A program made the position numbers and the translations under genes. The notes beneath the pieces were generated by a model, which saw only the letters and a program-made list of their open reading frames with translations, was not told the DNA's origin and did no database searches. This document shows, one piece after another, positions 6,811 to 12,560 of a stretch of 12,560 bases of DNA (position 1 is its first letter; every line of letters begins with the position of its first letter). The stretch is from Bacillota bacterium. GTDB lineage: Bacteria; Bacillota; DTU030. Location: assembly GCA_012841005.1 (NCBI GenBank), contig DUVO01000030.1:1-12560 (forward strand), read 5' to 3'.

Positions 6811-6978
6811 AAATTATGTTTTGTTAAATAAAAAAATGAGGGTTAATAGCGGCCCGGGGGAGAAATCTAATTAAGTAATTATGACAACGAATTAACAGAA
6901 AGACATAAGATCGCATAAAATCTGAAGCATATTACGTCTTATTAAGGTCTGATTAACTATATGGTTATTTTTTGGCCA

Positions 6979-7009
6979 TTGACACGGATATACCTAATTG
7001 GTTTAAAAT
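6979..7009 (+). promoter_or_regulatory. Candidate sigma-A promoter for the FMN-binding lipoprotein gene
   Basis: TTGACA (6979-6984) is followed by TTTAAA (7002-7007, spacer 17) or TAAAAT (7004-7009, spacer 19). An operator-like imperfect palindrome ATTAAC-TATATG-GTTATT lies just upstream at about 6953-6970. The start site would be near 7016. Confidence 0.45.
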
Positions 7010-7055
7010 AAAGCTATTATTGCCATTACTACTATATACGTTAGGAGGAATAATG

Positions 7056-7454
7056 ATGTCAACTTCACCTTCAAAAAAGGTACTCAGTTTACTATTGGGC
7101 TTGGCCATTATTTTTAGCCTGGCGGCCTGCTCAGCATCAGGTTCTGAGGCGGAGGCCCTTTACGAACCGGGTACCTACACAGTAACCACCCGGGGGCACA
7201 ATGGTGATGTCACAGTCGAAGTGGAATTTGATGAAACATCTATTGTTGCTGTTAAAGTTGTCGAGCACAGTGAATCACCGGGTATCGGGGATGTTGCCAT
7301 TGAGCGCATACCGCAAGCGATCGTGGAAGGACAAACATTGGCAGTAGATACTATTTCCGGGGCCACTGTATCTTCTAACGCAATCCTCACCGCTGTCGAG
7401 GAAGCCATAGCACAGGCCGGCGGTGATGTCGAGGCTCTTAAAGGAAATAATTAA
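7056..7454 (+). CDS. FMN-binding-domain lipoprotein
   Basis: A 132-aa exported flavin carrier. Residues 7-24 are a lipoprotein signal peptide ending in the lipobox LAAC (Cys25 lipidated). The mature part is one FMN_bind domain (about 36-122) with YEPGTYTVTTRGHNGDV and the motif SGAT (101-104) in DTISGATVSS; in this family the Thr is joined to FMN by the transferase ApbE. Its likely role is electron transfer at the outer face of the membrane. AGGAGG at 7043-7048 is 7 nt from the ATG at 7056 and 4 nt from an in-frame ATG at 7053; either may serve. The frame stays open back to 6972 but lacks a ribosome site there. The neighbour on the other strand is a broken flavoprotein reductase, so the original partner may be lost. 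Confidence 0.9.
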   Translation: MSTSPSKKVLSLLLGLAIIFSLAACSASGSEAEALYEPGTYTVTTRGHNGDVTVEVEFDETSIVAVKVVEHSESPGIGDVAIERIPQAIVEGQTLAVDTISGATVSSNAILTAVEEAIAQAGGDVEALKGNN

Positions 7455-7574
7455 GGGAATAAAGGTAGTAGATTTTACGTGGAGAAGATGCAGGTATTAC
7501 AATCGTAACTATGCCTAGACCACAATTAAGAGCTATTTTCCAGAACTAAACGACAAGGAAAAAGCTTCGGTAGA

Positions 7575-7618
7575 AAGACAAGAGTTCCGAGGGCTTATCT
7601 CCTCGGAACTCTTGTCTT
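7575..7618. terminator. Bidirectional terminator between convergent genes
   Basis: A perfect 18-bp stem (AAGACAAGAGTTCCGAGG at 7575-7592 and its complement at 7601-7618) encloses an 8-nt loop. It lies between the plus-strand lipoprotein gene and the minus-strand membrane-protein operon. T-tracts are weak on both sides (TCTTTCT on the minus strand), but stem length and placement support termination for both. Confidence 0.7.
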
Positions 7619-7660
7619 CACTAATTCCGTCAGTGGAGGCTGTAGACAAGGCGATACATA

Positions 7661-8515
7661 CTAGACGAAGAGAAGTACAAGAGTCGTGGCAATGACAATG
7701 CCTATTGCAGGCGGGTCAATATGGGTATTCCCATAATTATAGAATAGACGGGCACCCAATTCAGCCGCAACAGCACCAACAATTCCGAAAACTGCCCCCA
7801 GCACCACACTCCCACTGTTAATGGCAGCAAGACCCGCCGGAGCGGCTATTTGATGCCAGGCCGGACCGGCTCCAAGGGTTGCGGAAAACAAGAGACTGAA
7901 AGCAGCTATGCCAAAGGCAGTAACACTATTTCCAGTAGCAATACAGGTATATCCGGATACAGCACCCAAACCGGCACCTAATACCAGCAGCATGGGGAGA
8001 TCCTTTTGCTGGGGAATCCAGACATTGGTCTCAGTAGTTTTCAGGAGGCTGCCCCCCTTGGGAACCTTACCAGTAATGCCGTTCCCCCAAAGAATCCGGG
8101 CCAGTGTGTTGGAAATTATCACCGTAAGGGCGATGGTGTCCGTGGGCAATTGGAGACTGACCCAGAGGGAATTAAGAATATGTCCAAGAATACCAAATGC
8201 CGCCCCCACCAGGAGGACAGTGGGATCGCCCAGTTTAATCAAAGGGGTAGTAACATCTTTACCTGATTCAATCAAACCCCTGCTGCCTGCATAAGCAGCG
8301 GCCGCTGCCCCGGCACTAAAGGCGATATGGGGACCAAAAAAAGGGCCAAAGGCAACATTGTCGATGATCGCCGCCGCTTCAGCCGGTCCAAAGGACGAAG
8401 CAGCAACTCCTGCCAACACAGCCAAACCCGTGAAGATAAAGGTAGGAAGACCACCCAGGGCAGCACCAAAAATACCACCACCGATTGCGGCCAACAGTAA
8501 ATCCATGTCAAACAT
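7661..8515 (-). CDS. Polytopic membrane protein, paralogue A (family not recognised)
   Basis: A 284-aa very hydrophobic protein with about 7-8 likely membrane segments. It is rich in Gly/Ala zipper stretches: GGGIFGAALGG near the N-terminus, VGAAFGILGHIL at about 103-114, and LGAVFGIVGAVA at about 239-250. The similar GxxFGxxG segments hint at internal repeats. Conserved polar motifs that could line a transport path are SFGPAEAAAII (41-51), AFGPFFGPH (55-63), GGSLLKTTETNVW, GYTCIATG and THIDPPA. The family is not one I can name; a permease or membrane sensor role is inferred only from the fold and context. It is the last gene of the dhaL-dhaM-membrane protein-HPr-membrane protein set. The ATG has AAGGAGG 8 nt upstream. 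Paralogue B at 9060-9914 has the same length and aligns without gaps (215 of 284 identical). Confidence 0.85.
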   Translation of the reverse strand: MFDMDLLLAAIGGGIFGAALGGLPTFIFTGLAVLAGVAASSFGPAEAAAIIDNVAFGPFFGPHIAFSAGAAAAAYAGSRGLIESGKDVTTPLIKLGDPTVLLVGAAFGILGHILNSLWVSLQLPTDTIALTVIISNTLARILWGNGITGKVPKGGSLLKTTETNVWIPQQKDLPMLLVLGAGLGAVSGYTCIATGNSVTAFGIAAFSLLFSATLGAGPAWHQIAAPAGLAAINSGSVVLGAVFGIVGAVAAELGARLFYNYGNTHIDPPAIGIVIATTLVLLFV

Positions 8516-8634
8516 TAAATCATCCTCCTTTACTAGTTCAATTATTGCACTATTATTTCCAAATAGAGGTTAAGATATTGGGCCTCGGTGTTTTTACTTT
8601 TTTGCTCTGGATAAGCTTTGGTCTTCCTCCCCCG

Positions 8635-8901
8635 TCATTCCTCTCCGAACTTGTTATAAACTAATTCCTCCAGGGCAGCCAGGGCTTCTTCAGCATCTTC
8701 GCCCTCAGCCCTGATCTTAACTGTCATCCCCTGGCGGACTCCCAGGGCCTGGACATGAAGAATACTCTTGGCATTAACAGACTTGCCATCCCTTTCCAGG
8801 GTAATGTCAGCCTGAAACTCCCCGGCCTTTTTTACAAATTCAGCAGCCGGGCGCAGGTGAAGACCGCTTTTATTTTTTATTTCTACCACAATTTCTGGCA
8901 T
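8635..8901 (-). CDS. HPr-family phosphocarrier protein
   Basis: An 88-aa HPr protein. His15 in GLHLRPAAEFV is the phosphate-carrying histidine charged by PTS enzyme I. Ser46 in NAKSILHVQALG is the regulatory site used by HPr kinase in Gram-positive bacteria, so both functions may be present. The frame stays open to 8982, but GGGAGGAGG lies 5 nt before the ATG at 8901 and the family N-terminus starts there. It sits between two paralogous membrane-protein genes and downstream of dhaM, and so is the natural phosphate donor for DhaM. It could be the general HPr of the cell or a dedicated copy; the absence of an enzyme I gene nearby leaves this open. Confidence 0.94.
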   Translation of the reverse strand: MPEIVVEIKNKSGLHLRPAAEFVKKAGEFQADITLERDGKSVNAKSILHVQALGVRQGMTVKIRAEGEDAEEALAALEELVYNKFGEE

Positions 8902-8957
8902 TTTTGCCTCCTCCCTCTTCCACAGCATTATTATTCCCGAATCCAGGGCAGAAATAA

Positions 8958-8987
8958 CTGATGTGGTCTCCTGTGAGACCACATCAG
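8958..8987 (-). repeat. Perfect 13-bp hairpin between membrane protein B and HPr genes
   Basis: CTGATGTGGTCTC (8958-8970) and GAGACCACATCAG (8975-8987) flank a 4-nt loop. On the minus strand it is followed by TTATTTCT, a weak U-tract. It could partly end transcription or act as an RNA-processing or stabilising element that sets separate levels for HPr. Confidence 0.65.
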
Positions 8988-9022
8988 ACGCTTAGCTGGT
9001 AAAGAAAGGGAGTGCATCCGGT

Positions 9023-9044
9023 CATATCTGACAAACCAGATATG
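9023..9044 (-). repeat. Second hairpin just after membrane protein B stop codon
   Basis: CATATCTG (9023-9030) pairs with CAGATATG (9037-9044) across a 6-nt loop, extendable by a G-T pair. It lies 15 nt past the stop codon of the gene at 9060 and is not followed by a T-run on the minus strand. Confidence 0.5.
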
Positions 9045-9059
9045 GGCTAACAGACTATC

Positions 9060-9914
9060 TTATACTAATAAGAGCACTAAGGTTGTAGCGATGAATATAC
9101 CAAAGGCTGGTGGGTCGATATGAGTATCGCCATAGTTGAAGAGGAGGCGGGCACCCAGTTCGCCCAGTAGGGCTCCAACAACCCCGAAAACAGCCCCCAT
9201 TAGTATGCTGCCGCTGGTAAGGGCTGCAAGACCGGCAGGCGCCGCTATATGATGCCAGACAGGGCTTACACCCAGGGTCAAGTTGAAGAAAAGGGTGAAG
9301 GCCGCAATACCAAAAGCGGTAACCGAGCTACCTGTTGCAATACAAGCATATCCCGATACGGCTCCCAAACCGATACCCATAACAAGGAGCATGGGAATAT
9401 CCTTCTGCCAGGGCACCCAAACGTTGGTTTCAGTAGTTTTCAAGAGGCTGCCGCCTTCCGGAACCTTTCCAAACAGACCGTTCCCCCAGATCATCCGGCA
9501 CAAGGAGTTGGAAATGACCACGGTAAAGGCAATGGTATCAGTAGGCAGAGAAATGTTGACCCACAGGGAATTTAGTATATATCCAAAAATACCAAATACA
9601 GCGCCAACTAGAAGTATCCCGGGGTCATTCAGCTTGATTAATCCCGTGGCAACGTCTTTGCCACTCTCTAGCAGGCCTTTTTTCGCAGCATAGGCCGCAG
9701 CGGCAACGCCGCCACAGAAAGCAACATGGGGGCCAAAGAAGGGGCCAAAGGCAACATCATTGATAATTGCTGCTGCTTCGGCGGGACCAAAGGAAGAGGC
9801 GGCGATTCCCGCTATTACCATTAAACCAGTAAAGACAAAGGCCGGTACGCCACCCAGGGCAGCACCAAATATGCCACCGCCGGCAGCAGCCAAAAGTAGG
9901 TTGAAGTCAAACAT
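9060..9914 (-). CDS. Polytopic membrane protein, paralogue B (family not recognised)
   Basis: A 284-aa membrane protein, collinear with paralogue A over its full length. Conserved blocks are SFGPAEAAAII, AFGPFFGPH, GGSLLKTTETNVW, CIATG, SVTAFGIAAF, IAAPAGLAAL and THIDPPA; most differences are conservative swaps within membrane segments. The loop motifs are better kept than the helices, which suggests that they carry the function. The gene follows dhaM by 61 nt and precedes the HPr gene. The ATG at 9914 has GGGAGG about 10 nt upstream. Tandem duplication with subsequent divergence is the simplest origin; A and B may form a heteromer or have different specificities. The function is unknown. Confidence 0.85.
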   Translation of the reverse strand: MFDFNLLLAAAGGGIFGAALGGVPAFVFTGLMVIAGIAASSFGPAEAAAIINDVAFGPFFGPHVAFCGGVAAAAYAAKKGLLESGKDVATGLIKLNDPGILLVGAVFGIFGYILNSLWVNISLPTDTIAFTVVISNSLCRMIWGNGLFGKVPEGGSLLKTTETNVWVPWQKDIPMLLVMGIGLGAVSGYACIATGSSVTAFGIAAFTLFFNLTLGVSPVWHHIAAPAGLAALTSGSILMGAVFGVVGALLGELGARLLFNYGDTHIDPPAFGIFIATTLVLLLV

Positions 9915-9975
9915 TCTAAACCATCCTCCCTTACTAATTATTTAAACTATTGCCTGCAAACCCTTACGTGCCTCC

Positions 9976-10368
9976 CTAAAGCAGTTTTTCCATCTGGGCT
10001 GCTCCTTCTGCCGCCCTTCTCACCTGATCCAAGGTATGACCCATAGCAGACTCGACGGCAGCCACTACTGCTCCTTCAAGAATCGGAGCATTGCAGAGCA
10101 CAACCCGCCTCTGCAATTCATCTTCGAGCATTTCTACCGCCATCTGGGTATTCATGACCGCACTCCCCAAATCTACCAGCAGTAGCACCCCATCAACCTC
10201 GCCAACCCTTTCAATAGCCTCCTTGATTGCCAGGGGTTCTGTCCCCAGGTCTCCGTCGGTTGTCCCACCGACGGCGACAATAGGAACCTCGCGGCCCATC
10301 TGCTGCGCAATCTCTTTAATACCTTCAGCCGCTTTCAAGCTGTGGGAAATAATAACTATTCCAACCAC
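9976..10368 (-). CDS. dhaM: DhaM: PTS EIIA(Man)-fold phosphotransferase subunit of dihydroxyacetone kinase
   Basis: A 130-aa single-domain protein with the mannose-type EIIA fold. His9 in GIVIISHS matches the phosphorylated His9 of E. coli DhaM. The GGTTDGDLGTEP loop and LLLVDLGSAVMNTQMA are typical. In the known system DhaM takes phosphate from HPr and passes it to ADP bound on DhaL. Unlike E. coli DhaM it has no fused HPr or enzyme-I-like domain; an HPr gene in the same cluster can fill that role. Translation starts at GTG (10368-10366), with AGGGGG overlapping the dhaL stop about 10 nt upstream. The 14-nt gap to dhaL indicates co-translation. Confidence 0.93.
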   Translation of the reverse strand: MVGIVIISHSLKAAEGIKEIAQQMGREVPIVAVGGTTDGDLGTEPLAIKEAIERVGEVDGVLLLVDLGSAVMNTQMAVEMLEDELQRRVVLCNAPILEGAVVAAVESAMGHTLDQVRRAAEGAAQMEKLL

Positions 10369-10382
10369 CTGCTGTTATCCCC

Positions 10383-11015
10383 CTAGCTCTCCAGTACTTT
10401 CAACATTGCCCTCAGAAGCAATTCCGAAGATGTGGCCCCTGGATCCTGATGTCCAATACTTCTTTCTCCCAGGTAGTGAGCCCTACCTTTTTTGGCCACC
10501 AGAGGTATAGTTGCTTTTTTCCCGGCCTCAGCGGCGGCAACAGCTGCCTGGAAGCATGCAAGCAGTTCTTTTCCTGCATCAGCCGCTGCGGCAAAGGCTT
10601 CTACCGCCGGTTCCAGGGCATCTACCATGGTTTTTTCCCCCACCACAGCCTTGCCCCGTTGTTTGATTCCTTCTAAACCAGCCGCCAACATGGCACCAAT
10701 ATCGCTGGTGGTCAGTTCCTCCTTGCCGGCGGCAATCTTACCAAACTGCAGAAAGAAGGTTCCATAGAGGGGCCCAGCCGCTCCCCCCACAGCAGAGATC
10801 AGACCCATTCCCACGTTTTTAAAGATGGTACCAATATCCTTATCTGCAACTGGCGGGAGTTTTTCCAGCACTTTGCGTAAGCCCCTGTCCATGTTGATAC
10901 CGTGGTCCCCGTCGCCAATGGCGCTATCAAGGTCAGTGAGATATTCCTTGTTCTGCGCCACAACTGCAGCCATTTCTTTAATCATGGCCACTACTTGATC
11001 TCTATCAACCTTCAT
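10383..11015 (-). CDS. dhaL: DhaL: ADP-binding subunit of PTS-dependent dihydroxyacetone kinase
   Basis: A 210-aa all-helical nucleotide-binding subunit. The Mg-ADP ligands Asp30, Asp35 and Asp37 are in DLDSAIGDGDHGINMDRG at the same positions as in E. coli DhaL. Other family motifs are GGAAGPLYGTFF, GEKTMVDALEPA and the C-terminal GRAHYLGERSIGHQDPG. In the known pathway DhaL holds ADP as a fixed cofactor, is rephosphorylated by DhaM, and hands phosphate to dihydroxyacetone bound on DhaK. No dhaK lies in this window, before or after it, which is unusual. GGGAGG lies 11 nt before the ATG. It follows the terminator of the E2 gene and should start a new transcript, though I found no convincing promoter in 11016-11156. 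Confidence 0.93.
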   Translation of the reverse strand: MKVDRDQVVAMIKEMAAVVAQNKEYLTDLDSAIGDGDHGINMDRGLRKVLEKLPPVADKDIGTIFKNVGMGLISAVGGAAGPLYGTFFLQFGKIAAGKEELTTSDIGAMLAAGLEGIKQRGKAVVGEKTMVDALEPAVEAFAAAADAGKELLACFQAAVAAAEAGKKATIPLVAKKGRAHYLGERSIGHQDPGATSSELLLRAMLKVLES

Positions 11016-11156
11016 CCTGGGGTACCTCCCTTATCTGACCCTTCGTGTCTTTTTTGTCCTTCCACCTCCCCCCCACATAGTACTCCCAAGGGGAAAAATC
11101 TACTTTCCCTCTACTATAAGTTTATTCGTTTTTCGGCTAAGAAACCCTGCCAATAT

Positions 11157-11201
11157 GAAAAATATTTATTGGGCAGACTCTGGGTCTACCCAATAAATAT
11201 T
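11157..11201 (-). terminator. Rho-independent terminator of the E2 gene
   Basis: Arms 11161-11178 and 11184-11201 form an 18-bp stem with one G-T pair and a 5-nt loop. On the minus strand the stem runs into TTTTTC. It lies 11 nt after the E2 stop codon and separates the dehydrogenase operon from the dhaL set. Confidence 0.88.
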
Positions 11202-11212
11202 ACACCTTTAAT

Positions 11213-12403
11213 TTACAGTAAGAGCAGGTCCGGATTTTCCAGTAAAGCTTTAACCCTTTGCAAGAATTGGGCCGCAACGGAACCATCAATGAGCCGGTGG
11301 TCAAAGGAAAGGCTGAGGGTCATCATAGGCCTGATTACTATTTCGTCATTTACAACCACCGGTTTCTTCTGAATCCTGTTTACACCTAAAATGGCACTCT
11401 CCGGGGGATTAATAATAGGTGTAAAACTGTCGACGCCAAACATACCGAGGTTGGTGACAGTAAAGGTGCCACCCTTGTATTCATCAGGAGTCAGCTTGCC
11501 GCTCCGGGCTTTTTCCGCCAATTCCTTCACCAGCTGGGAGATCGCGCCGATCCCCAGTTTATTGGTATTTTTGATCACCGGTACAATCAGCCCATCTTCC
11601 AATGCAACTGCAACGCCAACATTTATTTCTCCATGATACACAATTTCCTCTTCTTGCAGGGAAGCATTGATTACCGGGAAATCCTCCAGGGCCCTGGCGA
11701 CTACCTTCACAATAATGTCGGTGAAAGAAACCTTACCACCAATACTTTCCGTCGCCACGGCATTGAGGGACTTCCGGAAGGCCGTAGCCTGGCTCATATC
11801 AACTTCCATGTCAACAGTAACATGGGGTGCCGTTCTGGCACTTTCAGCCATCCGCTGGGCTATCACCTTCCGCATGCCGGCAAGGGGTACCCGTTTCCCT
11901 TCCGTTTTAGCTGCCTCTGTAACGGGTGCAGCCGGCTCCGGTTTAGCCTCCTTGCTTTCAACTGCCTTCAGCACATCCTCCCTGGTAATCCTACCACCAG
12001 GACCTGTACCCTCAATATCTGCCAGGGCAATACCATGCTCTTCGGCCAATTTCTTCGCCGCCGGTGAGGCTTTGATTCGTTTCGCCGGTTCTGCCGCCTG
12101 GGTTGCTGTTTCCGCAGCAGGCACCGCCCTTTCTGCCGGTGCTGCCGGAGCTTCTATTTCCTCTCCCGGGGCAGCAATAATTCCGATCGGCTCACTAACC
12201 TTGGCCGTTTCTCCCGGTCCTACCAGGATTTTTTTCAAAATACCGCTGGCAGGTGCTTCCGCCACATTGGTGATCTTTTCGGTCAGGATTTCTACAAGTT
12301 CCTCGCCCTTTTCTACCGTATCCCCTTCATTCTTCAGCCAATTCACCACTGTCCCTTCAGTCATCGTTAAACCTAGTTTGGGCATCAATACTTCCGTAGC
12401 CAA
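11213..12403 (-). CDS. Dihydrolipoamide acyltransferase E2 (AcoC/PdhC type)
   Basis: A 396-aa E2 core of a 2-oxoacid or acetoin dehydrogenase complex. It has one lipoyl domain (1-78) with the lipoylated Lys43 in ILTEKITNV, a flexible Ala/Pro/Glu linker, a peripheral-subunit-binding domain (about 111-148, ASPAAKKLAEEHG and GTGPGGRITREDVL), a second linker, and the catalytic domain (about 170-396) with His369 and Asp373 in DHRLIDG. The start is TTG at 12403: only this places the lipoyl domain start correctly (MATEVLMPKLGLTMTEG), and GGGAGG lies about 9 nt upstream. It follows a probable NAD-kinase/AcoX-like gene by 16 nt. That neighbour favours an acetoin dehydrogenase, but pyruvate dehydrogenase cannot be excluded without the E1 genes. 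Confidence 0.92.
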   Translation of the reverse strand: MATEVLMPKLGLTMTEGTVVNWLKNEGDTVEKGEELVEILTEKITNVAEAPASGILKKILVGPGETAKVSEPIGIIAAPGEEIEAPAAPAERAVPAAETATQAAEPAKRIKASPAAKKLAEEHGIALADIEGTGPGGRITREDVLKAVESKEAKPEPAAPVTEAAKTEGKRVPLAGMRKVIAQRMAESARTAPHVTVDMEVDMSQATAFRKSLNAVATESIGGKVSFTDIIVKVVARALEDFPVINASLQEEEIVYHGEINVGVAVALEDGLIVPVIKNTNKLGIGAISQLVKELAEKARSGKLTPDEYKGGTFTVTNLGMFGVDSFTPIINPPESAILGVNRIQKKPVVVNDEIVIRPMMTLSLSFDHRLIDGSVAAQFLQRVKALLENPDLLLL

Positions 12404-12419
12404 CTTTTAATTCCTCCCT

Positions 12420-12560
12420 TCATACTGCTGCAAAAAAGTTTTGCTGCACAGCCCCCCGGAGGGTCTTTTTGACATCAACAACCAGGGGTCCGTCTGTAGC
12501 CAGTTCTATTTCCACTAGATCATCTGGGCGGATCCTGAGTTCCCGCTCTCCGTCCAGGGC
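12420..12560 (-). CDS. C-terminal end of a probable NAD-kinase/AcoX-like protein (partial)
   Basis: The last 46 codons of a gene entering from the right edge, ending at TGA 12422-12420. The visible residues (LDGERELRIRPDDLVEIEL, then TDGPLVVDVKKTLRGAVQQ and FFAAV at the end) resemble the C-terminus of ATP-NAD kinase family proteins such as AcoX, which are found in acetoin dehydrogenase operons. The identification rests on a short tail and the neighbouring E2 gene, so it is tentative. It is very likely in one operon with the E2 gene. Confidence 0.5.
   Translation of the reverse strand, partial: ALDGERELRIRPDDLVEIELATDGPLVVDVKKTLRGAVQQNFFAAV

Noticed and set aside
11016..11160. TGGCAGGGTTTCTTAGC as a sigma-54 promoter for dhaL
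   Set aside because: GG and GC are two bases too far apart for a -24/-12 promoter. A TATAGT at 11118-11113 also lacks a good -35.
11667..12410. 247-codon plus-strand frame opposite the E2 gene
   Set aside because: Ser/Ala/Pro-rich antisense shadow of the Ala/Pro-rich E2 linkers; no ribosome site and the E2 gene on the other strand is certain.
1..12560. CRISPR array, insertion sequence or phage genes
   Set aside because: No regularly spaced direct repeats, transposase, integrase or structural phage motifs were seen.

Overview
The window reads as a chromosomal segment of a low-to-mid GC Gram-positive anaerobe of the Clostridia (Moorella/Desulfotomaculum/Thermincola-like). This is inferred from the strong AGGAGG-type ribosome sites, an ECF sigma/zinc anti-sigma pair, an L,D-transpeptidase with copper-amine-oxidase-N-like repeats, a lipobox flavin protein, rho-independent terminators and a tRNA gene with encoded CCA. 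No single marker fixes the genus. Almost all genes lie on the minus strand, so transcription runs mostly from high to low coordinates.

Left part (1-5330, minus strand): an L,D-transpeptidase gene (3852-5330) runs 121 nt out of frame into a gene for a TyrR-like, sigma-54-dependent activator (ACT-PAS-AAA+-HTH, 2407-3972). Next comes a methionine gamma-lyase (989-2182). The 224-nt gap between activator and lyase holds a textbook -24/-12 sigma-54 promoter (2240-2254) and three helically phased TyrR-box-like palindromes (2324-2418). Activator, sites, promoter and target enzyme therefore form one self-contained module. An ECF sigma factor (210-830) with its own ECF-type promoter, coupled by a 4-nt overlap to a zinc anti-sigma gene (1-213, cut by the window edge), follows.

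Middle part (5331-7618): a tRNA-Leu(CAA) with a consensus promoter and terminator stands alone on the plus strand. Then comes an AT-rich stretch with a second terminator-like hairpin and a large inverted repeat. A decayed flavoprotein reductase pseudogene (6229-about 6810, minus) and a divergent FMN-binding lipoprotein gene (7056-7454, plus) look like the remains of an extracellular flavin electron-transfer locus.

Right part (7575-12560, minus strand): the 3' end of a probable NAD-kinase/AcoX-like gene and a lipoyl E2 acyltransferase starting at TTG form the end of an acetoin- or pyruvate-dehydrogenase-type operon closed by a strong terminator. Downstream is a separate five-gene set: dhaL, dhaM, membrane protein, HPr, membrane protein. 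The two 284-aa membrane proteins are collinear paralogues (215 of 284 residues identical by hand count). DhaL, DhaM and HPr are the phosphate-relay parts of the PTS-dependent dihydroxyacetone kinase, but no dhaK lies in the window. Their place is taken by a duplicated membrane protein whose family I do not recognise. This is the best candidate here for an undescribed system: a PEP/HPr-driven kinase relay tied to an uncharacterised transporter or membrane sensor.
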